39,227 nt of DNA from an uncultured Bacteroidales bacterium (GTDB taxonomy: Bacteria; Bacteroidota; Bacteroidia; Bacteroidales; FEN-979): contig CAIKNA010000266.1 of the NCBI GenBank assembly GCA_903828645.1, positions 1-39,227 of the forward strand, given 5' to 3'. Positions 1 through 8,320 of this stretch are shown piece after piece. Position numbers and translations under genes: made by a program. The notes under the pieces were generated by a model. That model had not been told where the DNA came from and did not search any database. It saw only the letters and a list, made by a program, of their open reading frames with translations. The stretch's first letter is position 1. Each line of letters opens with the position of its first letter.

Positions 1-740
1 AGATAAGCAAAATCTTTTCGCTCCTGGAATATCTTCAACAGGTCGGCTTCATTGATAACCTCAGCTCTTGCAGTATTGACAAGGCAGGCTGGTATGGGCA
101 TCCTGGAAAGCAGAGCATGGTTCACCGAAAGTTTAGTCTGGCTGTTTGCAGGAATGTGCAGCGAGATAAAATGGCAAGTGCTGTATAATTCTTCAACAGT
201 CCCAATCCATTTAACGCCCTCTTTCTCAATTTCCTGGCGGGAAATAAACGGATCGAAAGCGTAAACCTCCATCCCGAAACCCTTGGCAATGCGTGCAACA
301 TTTTTTCCCACAAAACCGTAGGCATGAATTCCAAGTTTTTTCCCCATCAGTTCACTTCCCGATTTGCCGTTGAAAAAGCCACGCGCGTAGAAGACCATCA
401 TACCAAGTGCAAGTTCTGCAACTGCATTTGAGTTCTGACCGGGTGTGTTCATGGCGACAACACCTTTGGCCGTGGCTGCCTGCAGGTCGATGTTATCGTA
501 CCCGGCTCCTGCCCGGACAATAATCTTCAGTTTTGTGCCGGCATCAATTACTGCCTGATCTGCTTTATCGCTGCGAATGATTACCGCATCGGCATCTGCC
601 ACAGCTTTGATAAAATCGTCCTGGCTGGTATAACTTTCAAGAAGCGCCAGTTCAAAACCGGCATCCTCCACTACCTTACGGATACCCTTTACTGCTGCAG
701 GAGCAAATGGTTTATCAGTGGCTACCAATACTTTTGTCAT
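1..740 (-). CDS. serA: D-3-phosphoglycerate dehydrogenase, partial (C-terminal end beyond left edge)
   Basis: Reading back from the ATG at 740 gives 246 codons without a stop, beginning MTKVLVATDKPF and still open at base 1, so the C-terminus lies outside the window. The 2-hydroxyacid dehydrogenase pattern is clear: an N-terminal substrate domain, then the family signature NTPGQNSNAVAELALG, then a nucleotide-binding stretch (AYGFVGKNVARIAKGFG) and an SLHIP segment. By family knowledge it oxidises 3-phosphoglycerate to 3-phosphohydroxypyruvate with NAD, the first step of serine synthesis in the cytosol. It lies 11 nt downstream of serC on the same strand, so the two probably share a transcript and perform consecutive steps. 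The short N-terminal spacing suggests the compact form without a long regulatory ACT region, but the missing end prevents confirmation. Other 2-hydroxyacid dehydrogenases are possible alternatives; the serC neighbour decides for SerA. Confidence 0.9.
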   Translation of the reverse strand, partial: MTKVLVATDKPFAPAAVKGIRKVVEDAGFELALLESYTSQDDFIKAVADADAVIIRSDKADQAVIDAGTKLKIIVRAGAGYDNIDLQAATAKGVVAMNTPGQNSNAVAELALGMMVFYARGFFNGKSGSELMGKKLGIHAYGFVGKNVARIAKGFGMEVYAFDPFISRQEIEKEGVKWIGTVEELYSTCHFISLHIPANSQTKLSVNHALLSRMPIPACLVNTARAEVINEADLLKIFQERKDFAY

Positions 741-751
741 AAATGTCTGTT

Positions 752-1822
752 TTAGGCGTTAGATTTCTCAAAATCATGCATGGCATCAACCAGGGCCTGT
801 ACACTTTCAATCGGCATGGCATTGTAGATGGAAGCCCTGAAACCTCCGACCGACCTGTGTCCTTTGATGCCTATCATGCCCTTGGTTTTTGCAAATTCCA
901 TAAAGCCATCCTCTTTGTCCTTATATTGATCTTTCATGACAAAACAGACATTCATGAGCGACCGGCTATCCTTTGCAACGGTTCCCACAAACATTTTGCT
1001 GTTGTCAATTGCATCATATAAAAGTTTTGCTTTTGCAATGTTCATAGCCTCGACCGCTTTTACACCTCCAAGGCTCTTTATCCACCGCAGTGTTTCAAGA
1101 CAGGTATAGATAGCAAAAACAGGAGGTGTGTTATACAGGGAAGGTTCCTTGGTATGCGTGGCATAGTTGAGCATGGTAGGTATTTTGCGTTCCGCCTTGC
1201 CCAGCAACTCTTCCTTAATTATTACAAAAGTGACACCTGCAGGGCCGAGATTTTTCTGGGCACCACCATAGATCATGGCATATTTGGCAACATTGACGGG
1301 ACGGCTCAGGATATCCGATGACATGTCTGCAACCAAAGGAACCGGGCTGTCCATGTCATAACGGATTTCCGACCCGTAAATGGTGTTGTTTGTTGTAATA
1401 TGGAAATAATCAGCGTCGGCGGGGATCTTGTAGCCGGTTGGGACGTAGCAGAAGTTTTTGTCGGCTGAAGTGGCGACAACTTCTACTTCTCCAAAAAATT
1501 TAGCTTCTTTGATGGCTTTCTGAGCCCACACGCCAGTTTCTAAATATGCGGCCTTCTTGTTAAGAAAATTGTAGGGAATCATGCAAAATTGCAAACTGGC
1601 ACCTCCGCCAAGAAATATCACCTGATAACCTTCCGGGATACTCAGCAGTTCCTTAAAGAGAGCAACAGTTTCATCCAGGATGGCCTGGAAGTCTTTGCTC
1701 CGGTGAGAAATTTCCAGTAATGATAAACCGATGCCGTTCAGGTCCAGGATAGCTTTGGCGGAGTTTTCAACGGCAATACGCGGAAGGATGGAAGGACCTG
1801 CGTTAAAATTGTACTTTTTCAT
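752..1822 (-). CDS. serC: Phosphoserine aminotransferase
   Basis: A 356-residue class V PLP aminotransferase of normal SerC length. It begins [14 protein letters not shown], the usual SerC opening, and contains EISHRSKDF near residues 37-45, LGGGASLQF near 71-79, and the PLP-lysine segment [12 protein letters not shown] with Lys190. The C-terminus has [16 protein letters not shown], which binds substrate phosphate in this family. It transfers the amino group from glutamate to 3-phosphohydroxypyruvate (and the analogous pyridoxine-pathway intermediate) to form phosphoserine. serA follows 11 nt downstream, so they are probably one operon; a serB-type phosphatase is not in the window. The start at 1822 is an ATG immediately preceding the conserved N-terminus. 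A -7-like element at 1899-1892 fits a promoter upstream. Confidence 0.96.
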   Translation of the reverse strand: MKKYNFNAGPSILPRIAVENSAKAILDLNGIGLSLLEISHRSKDFQAILDETVALFKELLSIPEGYQVIFLGGGASLQFCMIPYNFLNKKAAYLETGVWAQKAIKEAKFFGEVEVVATSADKNFCYVPTGYKIPADADYFHITTNNTIYGSEIRYDMDSPVPLVADMSSDILSRPVNVAKYAMIYGGAQKNLGPAGVTFVIIKEELLGKAERKIPTMLNYATHTKEPSLYNTPPVFAIYTCLETLRWIKSLGGVKAVEAMNIAKAKLLYDAIDNSKMFVGTVAKDSRSLMNVCFVMKDQYKDKEDGFMEFAKTKGMIGIKGHRSVGGFRASIYNAMPIESVQALVDAMHDFEKSNA

Positions 1823-1891
1823 AAAATGAAGGTTTTAAATTAGATCTGCGATGTTTGATTTAGTACTGCAATATTAAGAAAACAAAGTAAA

Positions 1892-1899
1892 CAAATTTA
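1892..1899 (-). promoter_or_regulatory. Bacteroidota -7-like element upstream of serC
   Basis: The minus strand reads TAAATTTG, matching the TAnnTTTG -7 consensus, about 70 nt ahead of the serC start. No TTTG box sits 19-21 nt further upstream, so only half of the promoter signature is visible. Confidence 0.35.
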
Positions 1900-1927
1900 A
1901 TTGGAAATCAAAAAAAAATAAAAAACA

Positions 1928-2875
1928 CTACTTTTTATTTCTTGGATCAATGCCGGAAATAAATCTCCAGCGATTCCTCTCAAAAGCGAAGCCGTCATAG
2001 ATGTCTCCGGAGGGAATATAAAACTGGTATTGTCCCTCCAGTTGCGGATCAAGCGGGACCATCCTGTCGCAAACAATCATCAGGGCTTCATCCAGCGTGT
2101 AAGCAAATTCCTTTTTTTTGGCGTTCCACTTTTTATTGCTTGCAATGACTTGTTTTTCATACTTTATGGACATGGTTGTTGAGGCAGCAAAACGAAAAAT
2201 TACCCGGGTCATGTTTCCCTGTTTGTAGTCAGGAAATATCTTTACCCCGAAATGAGGTTTTTCCTGTTCATCGAAAAAAAGAACTTCGATGATTTTTTGG
2301 GTAAATGTTGAGTTTCGTCCTGCCCAGCCAAGAAGCGTATATATCTTTTCTCCTTTGGCTGTTTCCCCGGAAATGACCTTGTAATACAAGGCACCCAGCC
2401 AATGCATGTTGTCAAGGAGTGCAGTATCGGGGGCGGGCAGTGAATCCGACAGGTCGACAAGCGGATATACACTTGGTGGGGAGTGGTCGAGAAGTTTAAT
2501 AAAGCCGTAATACTTGTGTTTTCCTTCTCCCGAAATCAGACTCCAGTGAAAGATGCGGAATCTGTGATCCGGCGAAGTAATCTTAACAAGAGTTTTCAGT
2601 GATTCAAACGGGTAGCTGTCTGATGCGGAGATTTTAAGTGTCTCCAGCAGAACATCGGAAAAAGTTTGATTCAGCAGATCTCTTGAACTGTCTCCGGTTG
2701 CCAGGTTCAGCGAAGCCAGGACCGCAGAAAGGGTGTCTTCCGCAGCCTCAATGCTTTGAAAACGTTGTCCTGAAAGTGTATTGTATGTCGCGGGAACAAT
2801 CGATATAAGGACAAAAAAAAGAAACATTCTCATTGTCATTCCTGAATTGGTTTTATCAGACAGTATTAAGTCCAT
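1928..2875 (-). CDS. Secreted/periplasmic protein of unknown function
   Basis: An ORF of 315 residues that I cannot assign to a named family. The hydrophobic stretch after residue 15 (RMFLFFVLISIVPATYN) looks like a signal peptide. The twelve residues before Met13 carry two aspartates, unfavourable for a signal n-region, so the real start is probably Met13 or Met15 (2839 or 2833). The mature part has a region rich in aromatic residues around a YTLLGWAG segment (roughly residues 180-190) followed by KIIEVLFF and FGVKIFP. I have the impression of similar proteins in other Bacteroidota but no known activity. There are no visible metal or nucleotide motifs. It ends 105 nt upstream of serC on the same strand. 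It is divergent from the acyl-CoA reductase, sharing a 166-nt intergenic region. Confidence 0.75.
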   Translation of the reverse strand: MDLILSDKTNSGMTMRMFLFFVLISIVPATYNTLSGQRFQSIEAAEDTLSAVLASLNLATGDSSRDLLNQTFSDVLLETLKISASDSYPFESLKTLVKITSPDHRFRIFHWSLISGEGKHKYYGFIKLLDHSPPSVYPLVDLSDSLPAPDTALLDNMHWLGALYYKVISGETAKGEKIYTLLGWAGRNSTFTQKIIEVLFFDEQEKPHFGVKIFPDYKQGNMTRVIFRFAASTTMSIKYEKQVIASNKKWNAKKKEFAYTLDEALMIVCDRMVPLDPQLEGQYQFYIPSGDIYDGFAFERNRWRFISGIDPRNKK

Positions 2876-3022
2876 GACACCGCAAAGATAGTTACAAAGT
2901 GACCGTTCAGGCTCATCCTGACAACTAAATCCTGCTGTAGTTAAAACGCAACGAACATGAATTTATTCGCACTGCCTGCAAAGTTTTAAATTCCGGATAA
3001 TACAGGTTAGACCATTTAAAAG

Positions 3023-3030
3023 TAAATTTG
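3023..3030 (+). promoter_or_regulatory. -7-like element for the acyl-CoA reductase
   Basis: TAAATTTG matches TAnnTTTG and ends 11 nt before the ATG at 3042, implying a very short 5' leader. No TTTG box is found at the -33 position, so confidence is limited. Confidence 0.35.
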
Positions 3031-3041
3031 CAAATAAAAAG

Positions 3042-4088
3042 ATGAACCTGTCCGACCGTGTTAAATCGTTTGAAATTTTGGGGGAGAGGCTGCGCAGATT
3101 CCATGAAAACGCCCCGGGAACGGATATGTCCGTCCTTGTCGAAGCCGCCCGCATGGCCTCTCATAAAAACCCCTGGTTCACGCCCGAACATATCAGGATT
3201 GCGTTAAATAATCTCGGACATACACTTAGTGCTGAAAACCTCGTCCATTGGTTGTCACACTATGATGGAAGGGTGGATTGTGTTTCCGCTCCAAGGAATA
3301 TAGGGGTTGTGATGGCCGGGAATATTCCGGCAGTGGGATTTCATGATTTCCTGTGTGTATTGATTTCTGGAAATAAACTCACTGCAAAATTATCCTCGTC
3401 TGATGACCAGCTGTTACCTGCGATGGCAACCATCCTTACAGACTATCTCCCAGAATGGCATGATTTTATTTCATTTACATCGGGGAAGCTTGACCGGTTT
3501 GATGCCATTATTGCCACGGGCAACTCCAACACTTCGAGGTATTTTGAATTTTATTTTGGCAGGTATCCGCATATCATCCGTAAGAACAGGAACAGTATCG
3601 CTGTGCTGGATGGAAATGAAAGTCTTCACGACCTGCAAAACCTGGCAGCGGATATCATGTTATATTTCGGGATGGGATGCCGGAGCATCTCGAAAATCCT
3701 GGTACCTGCAGGTTACAATTTCGTACGCATCATTGAGGCTCTTTCAAGGTTTGACTGTTTTTCGAACCATAATAAATACCGGAACAACTATGAGTACTTC
3801 AAATCGATATTCATGGTGGGGCAGGTGCCTTTCATTGACACAGGCTTCATGTTGCTGAAAGAAGACCCTGACAATGCTTCGCGAATAGCAGTGCTGCATT
3901 ATGAATATTACCATAAACCGGAGGATCTTGCTGGCATAATTCTTCCTGGCAACGATTCGGTTCAATGTGTGATCAGCAACATGACATTGCCAGTCAAAGT
4001 GTTGCGTTTTGGAGAGGGACAAAATCCGGCCTTATGGGATTATGCCGATCAGGTTGACACAATGGAGTTTTTACTTTCTTGGGTATGA
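3042..4088 (+). CDS. LuxC-like acyl-CoA reductase
   Basis: A 348-residue protein of the LuxC/acyl-CoA reductase branch of the aldehyde dehydrogenase superfamily. Visible features are the nucleotide-binding stretch GVVMAGNIPAVGFHDFL (residues 88-104), LTAKLSSSDD near Lys116, a YPHIIRKNRNSIAVLDG stretch (residues 175-191), and a candidate catalytic cysteine in FGMGCRSISK (Cys213). LuxC enzymes reduce acyl-CoA or acyl-enzyme thioesters to fatty aldehydes with NADPH. No luxA, B, D or E genes are nearby, so bioluminescence is not implied. I recall relatives in Bacteroidota near serC/serA and a ferredoxin gene; no ferredoxin is present here. It is cytosolic, with no signal peptide. It is followed 69 nt later by rpmE2, which has its own promoter. 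The substrate is unknown. Confidence 0.8.
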   Translation: MNLSDRVKSFEILGERLRRFHENAPGTDMSVLVEAARMASHKNPWFTPEHIRIALNNLGHTLSAENLVHWLSHYDGRVDCVSAPRNIGVVMAGNIPAVGFHDFLCVLISGNKLTAKLSSSDDQLLPAMATILTDYLPEWHDFISFTSGKLDRFDAIIATGNSNTSRYFEFYFGRYPHIIRKNRNSIAVLDGNESLHDLQNLAADIMLYFGMGCRSISKILVPAGYNFVRIIEALSRFDCFSNHNKYRNNYEYFKSIFMVGQVPFIDTGFMLLKEDPDNASRIAVLHYEYYHKPEDLAGIILPGNDSVQCVISNMTLPVKVLRFGEGQNPALWDYADQVDTMEFLLSWV

Positions 4089-4100
4089 TAAGAAAATTTC

Positions 4101-4131
4101 TTTGGAAATCAATTTATAATCATTAATTTTG
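4101..4131 (+). promoter_or_regulatory. Complete Bacteroidota-type promoter for rpmE2
   Basis: TTTG at 4101-4104 is followed after 19 nt by TAATTTTG at 4124-4131. This matches the TTTG-N19-21-TAnnTTTG consensus of the Bacteroidota primary sigma factor. The expected start of transcription is near 4135, giving a leader of about 23 nt before the ATG at 4158. Confidence 0.72.
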
Positions 4132-4157
4132 CACCCTCATAAAAATACCACCTTGCA

Positions 4158-4436
4158 ATGAAAAAAGATATTCATCCGAAAGATTACAGACTGGTCGTAT
4201 TCAAAGACATGTCAAACGAATACACTTTTCTTTCGAAATCGACAGTGAAAACAAAGGAAACAATTGTGTGGGAAGATGGAGTAGAGTATCCATTGATTAA
4301 ATTGGAAATTTCTCATACCTCACATCCTTTTTATACCGGCAAAATGAAGCTGGTCGATACCGCAGGACGTGTCGATAAGTTCAAAAGCAGGTACCAAAAG
4401 CATATTGACAGAAACGCAGCTGCGTCTGCCAAATAA
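4158..4436 (+). CDS. rpmE2: 50S ribosomal protein L31, type B
   Basis: A 92-residue protein beginning [19 protein letters not shown], with [35 protein letters not shown] and a basic tail. This is the long type B L31, a component of the large ribosomal subunit located at the subunit bridge. There are no cysteines anywhere, so this is the zinc-independent (C-minus) form that does not need the CxxC zinc site of type A L31. It has its own well-formed promoter upstream and a strong hairpin terminator 22 nt after the stop, so it is probably a single-gene transcription unit. In many bacteria the C-minus form is induced under zinc limitation through Zur. I see no obvious Zur-type palindrome here, and in Bacteroidota the type B form is commonly the only one. 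Confidence 0.97.
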   Translation: MKKDIHPKDYRLVVFKDMSNEYTFLSKSTVKTKETIVWEDGVEYPLIKLEISHTSHPFYTGKMKLVDTAGRVDKFKSRYQKHIDRNAAASAK

Positions 4437-4457
4437 ACCAAATTTGCAATATTCTGT

Positions 4458-4494
4458 AAAGAGCCTCTCTTTTTCTATGGAGGCTCTTTTTTTA
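4458..4494 (+). terminator. Rho-independent terminator after rpmE2
   Basis: A perfect 10-bp inverted repeat, AAAGAGCCTC (4458-4467) with GAGGCTCTTT (4480-4489), surrounds a 12-nt loop and runs straight into a T tract (4487-4493). Confidence 0.88.
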
Positions 4495-4508
4495 TTTGTT
4501 TTATTTTC

Positions 4509-4516
4509 TAATTTTG
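4509..4516 (+). promoter_or_regulatory. -7-like element ahead of the GlmU-like gene
   Basis: TAATTTTG matches TAnnTTTG and lies just after the rpmE2 terminator, where a new promoter is expected. The nearest TTTG (4495-4498) is only 10 nt upstream, too close for a -33 box. Transcription would start near 4520. Confidence 0.4.
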
Positions 4517-4561
4517 CAAGAATGAACCCTGATATTTGCTTTGCAATAATTCTGCTGTAAA

Positions 4562-5752
4562 ATGAATTACATACTGTTTGATGAAAATGTCGTTAGGACA
4601 AATCTCCTGCCGCTCACCTTTACGCGCCCTGTGTCTGACATACGGATTGGCATTCTGACCATTCGGGAAAAGTGGGAGAGACATCTCAAATCACCAACTT
4701 CTTCTCTTACAGACGCCTATCTGAGTGATAAGTTTCCCATAGTGAAAATGGCCGAAAACATTCTGATCAACGGGTCAATATGCCCGAATGATGAGATAGT
4801 TGCCGCTATCAGGAAACTTAAACCCAACCAGACGGTCGTGTACAACGATACGATCATTGCTTTGCATATCACGGCTGAGGATCTTGACAGCGCGGGAGAT
4901 ACTTCCGCTGAAGGTATTGAAGAGATTCAGATTCTGGAAGCTCCCGTTAAAATAAATCATACATGGGAAATATTCGCAAAAAATGAAATTTCCCTGAACG
5001 ATGACTTTACCCTGCTGACGAAAGGCAGGAAATCACAGAAACTGAGCGAAACAAACAGGGTTGTCGGGGAGGAAAATATTTTTGTGGAAAAAGGCGCCCG
5101 GGTTGAGTTTGCGATACTCAATGGAACAACTGGCCCGATTTATATCGGCAAAGATGCCGAGATCATGGAAGGTGCCGTTATTCGTGGCCCCTTCGCTCTT
5201 TGTGAAGGTGCCCAGGTTAAAATGGCTGCAAAAATATACGGTCCCACAACCATTGGCCCCTATTGCCGGGTAGGAGGTGAAGTAAACAATGCAGTCATGT
5301 TCGGCTTTTCGAATAAAGCCCATGATGGATTCCTTGGACATTCAGTCATCGGGGAATGGTGTAATCTTGGTGCCGATACCAATACATCAAACCTTAAAAA
5401 CACGTATGACAATGTCCGGCTCTGGAGCTATAGCAAACAAACATTTGTGAATACCCACCTGCAGTTTTGCGGACTTATCATGGGTGATCATTCAAAATGT
5501 GCTATCAACACCATGTTCAATACAGGCACCGTAGTAGGGGTGAGCGCAAACATTTTTGGCTCGGGATTCCAGAGAAACTTTATCCCTTCCTTTACCTGGG
5601 GAGGCACAGCCGGTCATACAAATTATAGTATAAAAAAGGCGATGGAGGTTGCTGAAATTGTGTTCAAACGCAGGCGGCGTAATTTTGATGACACAGAACG
5701 GAACCTCCTGACAAGTGTCTACAACATCACCCTGAAGAACAAGCGCCTTTAA
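4562..5752 (+). CDS. GlmU-family UDP-GlcNAc diphosphorylase / glucosamine-1-phosphate N-acetyltransferase (alternative bacterial type)
   Basis: A 396-residue protein with two parts. The N-terminal region (about 1-170) opens MNYILFDENVVRTNLLPLTFTRP, the hallmark of the alternative GlmU nucleotidyltransferase-like domain of Bacteroidota. The C-terminal half (about 180-350) has hexapeptide repeats forming a left-handed beta helix, for example IYIGKDAEIMEGAVIRGPF and GPTTIGPYCRVGGEV, with the acyltransferase-type segment SVIGEWCNLGADTNTSN. By family assignment it makes UDP-N-acetylglucosamine from glucosamine-1-phosphate, acetyl-CoA and UTP for peptidoglycan and lipopolysaccharide. The N-terminal domain does not show the canonical GlmU opening LAAGxGTRM, so the uridylyl-transfer function is inferred from family membership only. 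It begins 1 nt after a 12-codon reading frame and is followed 85 nt later by lon. Confidence 0.85.
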   Translation: MNYILFDENVVRTNLLPLTFTRPVSDIRIGILTIREKWERHLKSPTSSLTDAYLSDKFPIVKMAENILINGSICPNDEIVAAIRKLKPNQTVVYNDTIIALHITAEDLDSAGDTSAEGIEEIQILEAPVKINHTWEIFAKNEISLNDDFTLLTKGRKSQKLSETNRVVGEENIFVEKGARVEFAILNGTTGPIYIGKDAEIMEGAVIRGPFALCEGAQVKMAAKIYGPTTIGPYCRVGGEVNNAVMFGFSNKAHDGFLGHSVIGEWCNLGADTNTSNLKNTYDNVRLWSYSKQTFVNTHLQFCGLIMGDHSKCAINTMFNTGTVVGVSANIFGSGFQRNFIPSFTWGGTAGHTNYSIKKAMEVAEIVFKRRRRNFDDTERNLLTSVYNITLKNKRL

Positions 5753-5794
5753 ACCGTACCAGGTAAATTTTTGGCACATTTGTTGTCATTGCAG

Positions 5795-5822
5795 CATCCC
5801 CCCGGGAATCGGCCCGGGGATG
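5795..5822 (+). other. GC-rich hairpin between the GlmU-like gene and lon
   Basis: CATCCCC (5795-5801) pairs with GGGGATG (5816-5822), and GGG (5804-5806) can pair with CCC (5813-5815), leaving two bulged C residues and a 6-nt loop. It is stable but has no adjacent T tract, so it may be a weak terminator or an element in the lon 5' leader rather than a classical terminator. Confidence 0.4.
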
Positions 5823-5837
5823 TGATATTCTGACTTT

Positions 5838-8312
5838 TTGAAAACTATGAAAAACCTGATGGAGCCAAATACCTTGATCTTTTCTGATTTAATTGATTCT
5901 GAAACCGAATTTATTCCTTTATTGTCATCGGAAGATGAAGAGGCGATGAACACTGAGGAGGTTCCCGAGATACTTCCCATACTTCCGTTACGCAATACAG
6001 TTCTTTTTCCGGGTGTTGTCATTCCCATCACAGTTGGCCGTGATAAATCAATCAAACTAATCCGTGAGTATTACAAGGGAAGCCGTACCATTGGCGTTGT
6101 CGCCCAGAAGGATGCAAATATCGAAGATCCTGAATTTGATGATCTGAACAAAATTGGAACGGTCGCATACATCATCAAGATTTTACAGATGCCGGATGGC
6201 AGCAATACCGCCATTATCCAGGGAAAAAGACGTTTCGCCATCAGCGAAATGATTCAGTCCGAACCGTATATCATGGCATCGGTAACTGCTTTTGAAGCAC
6301 CTGTGGTAATCCCGACCGACAATGGCGAATTCAGCGCGCTCATTGCATCTCTTAAAGACCTTGCAATCCAGATTATCACAAAATCTCCCAACATACCCTC
6401 TGAGGCAGCATTTGCCATCAAGAATATTGAATCACCATCCTTCCTCGTACACTTTATTTCATCAAACCTCAATGTAGATCTCACGGAGAAACAAAAACTG
6501 CTCGAGGTAGCCGATCTGGTTGAGTGTGCAAACCTTGTACTTACACTGTTGACCAAAGAACTCCAGGTTGCAGACCTCAAACAACAAATTCAAAATAAGG
6601 TAAAAACCGACCTTGATAAGCAACAACGTGATTTTTTACTTAACCAGCAGCTGAAAACAATCCAGGAAGAACTTGGAGGAAGTCCGAATTCTCAGGAAAT
6701 CAATGCACTACGTGAACAGAGTTTAGATAAGAAATGGTCAAAAGAGGTTTCAGAAGTCTTCGAAAAGGAGTTGAACAAACTCCAGCGTATGCATCCGATG
6801 GCAGCCGAATATTCAATACAAACCAATTATCTTGAAACCCTTGTGCAACTTCCATGGGGAGAATTTACCCCCGATAACCTTGATCTTCACCATGCCCAAC
6901 AGGTACTTGATGAAGATCATTTTGGACTGGAGAAAGTTAAAGAGCGCATCATTGAACATCTGGCAGTCATAAAACTGAAACGGGACCTTAAATCACCGAT
7001 TTTATGCCTGGTCGGCCCCCCGGGGGTAGGTAAAACATCTCTTGGAAAAAGTATTGCCAGGGCCCTTGGAAGAAAATATACCAGGATGTCACTGGGCGGG
7101 CTTCGTGACGAATCAGAGTTGAGGGGACACAGGAAAACCTATATTGGCGCTATGCCCGGGCGCATATTGCAGAGTCTGAAAAAGATCAAAAGTTCAAACC
7201 CGGTTTTTGTGCTGGATGAAATTGACAAGGTGATGGGGATGAACATTAACGGTGATCCCCAGGCTGCTTTGCTGGAAGTGCTTGACCCTGAGCAGAATGT
7301 TGCTTTTTATGACAATTACCTGGAAATCGAATATGATCTTTCGAGGATCATGTTCATTGCAACTGCCAACACACTCAGTACGATCCACCCTGCCCTTCGT
7401 GATCGCATGGAAATTATCGACATCCCCGGCTACCTGGTAGAGGAAAAAGTCGAAATTGCCAAACGGCACCTGCTGCCAAAGCAGTTTCAGGATCATGGAA
7501 TTAAGAAAAACCAACTCCAGTTCAGCGATGAATTGATTACCAGGATAATTGAAGACTATACCCGCGAATCGGGCGTGCGCATGCTTGAAAAAAGTATTGC
7601 AAAAATCATCCGGAGCAAAGTAAAGGCAATCGTTTCAAATGAAAAGTTTACCAGGAAACTGGCTGCAGCTGATCTGAAGAAGATAATGGGAATTCCGATC
7701 TTCCAGGCAGATAAATATATTTCCAATGAGGTTGCCGGTGTTGTAACGGGACTGGCCTGGACCATGGCAGGGGGAGAGATTCTTTTCGTTGAGGTGAGTC
7801 TCAGCAGGGGCAAAGGGGACCTGACACTCACGGGAAACCTTGGAGATGTCATGAAAGAATCAGCTTCCATAGCCCTTGCCTATCTCAAAGCACATTCTGA
7901 AGCATTTGGCATTGATCCGGGAGTTTTTCAAAACTGGAGTGTCCATATTCACGTGCCAGAAGGAGCAACGCCAAAAGACGGACCTTCTGCAGGGATTACC
8001 ATGTTCACTGCACTTGCCTCGGCTTTTACCCAGTTTAAAGTCCGTGAAAGACTTGCCATGACAGGTGAAATCACCTTGCGAGGGAAAGTCCTGCCGGTAG
8101 GAGGGATCAAAGAAAAAATGCTCGCTGCAAGACGTGCCAACCTTACGGATATTGTTTTATCAAAGGAGAATAAAAAAGACATTGAAGAGATAAAACCGGA
8201 ATACATCCAGGGACTTCGCTTTCATTATATCGATGAGATGCAGGAAATCAGAGATCTTGCATTGCTCAGGGAACAGGTGAAGAACCCGTTGAAATTAACT
8301 TACGAAAAGTAA
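5838..8312 (+). CDS. lon: ATP-dependent protease Lon
   Basis: An 824-residue Lon of normal length. The N-terminal substrate-binding domain starts near [15 protein letters not shown] (46-59). The AAA+ module has Walker A GPPGVGKT at 393-400 and Walker B FVLDEID near 457-463. The C-terminal Ser-Lys protease domain has the PKDGPSAG motif with Ser717 and the GGIKEK segment with Lys760. The pair is spaced 43 residues apart, as in E. coli Lon. It degrades damaged and selected regulatory proteins in the cytosol. The first 45 residues are acidic and not conserved in the family; the ATG at 5838 could be replaced by Met4 (5847) without affecting the domains. It is convergent with an M1 peptidase gene, separated by 8 nt. 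No heat-shock operator was recognised upstream. Confidence 0.97.
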   Translation: MKTMKNLMEPNTLIFSDLIDSETEFIPLLSSEDEEAMNTEEVPEILPILPLRNTVLFPGVVIPITVGRDKSIKLIREYYKGSRTIGVVAQKDANIEDPEFDDLNKIGTVAYIIKILQMPDGSNTAIIQGKRRFAISEMIQSEPYIMASVTAFEAPVVIPTDNGEFSALIASLKDLAIQIITKSPNIPSEAAFAIKNIESPSFLVHFISSNLNVDLTEKQKLLEVADLVECANLVLTLLTKELQVADLKQQIQNKVKTDLDKQQRDFLLNQQLKTIQEELGGSPNSQEINALREQSLDKKWSKEVSEVFEKELNKLQRMHPMAAEYSIQTNYLETLVQLPWGEFTPDNLDLHHAQQVLDEDHFGLEKVKERIIEHLAVIKLKRDLKSPILCLVGPPGVGKTSLGKSIARALGRKYTRMSLGGLRDESELRGHRKTYIGAMPGRILQSLKKIKSSNPVFVLDEIDKVMGMNINGDPQAALLEVLDPEQNVAFYDNYLEIEYDLSRIMFIATANTLSTIHPALRDRMEIIDIPGYLVEEKVEIAKRHLLPKQFQDHGIKKNQLQFSDELITRIIEDYTRESGVRMLEKSIAKIIRSKVKAIVSNEKFTRKLAAADLKKIMGIPIFQADKYISNEVAGVVTGLAWTMAGGEILFVEVSLSRGKGDLTLTGNLGDVMKESASIALAYLKAHSEAFGIDPGVFQNWSVHIHVPEGATPKDGPSAGITMFTALASAFTQFKVRERLAMTGEITLRGKVLPVGGIKEKMLAARRANLTDIVLSKENKKDIEEIKPEYIQGLRFHYIDEMQEIRDLALLREQVKNPLKLTYEK

Positions 8313-8320
8313 GACTATTG

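Noticed and set aside
4369-4560. 63-codon frame overlapping the end of rpmE2
   Set aside because: It overlaps the L31 gene in another frame and runs through its terminator. Only the last 12 codons are noted separately as a possible leader peptide.
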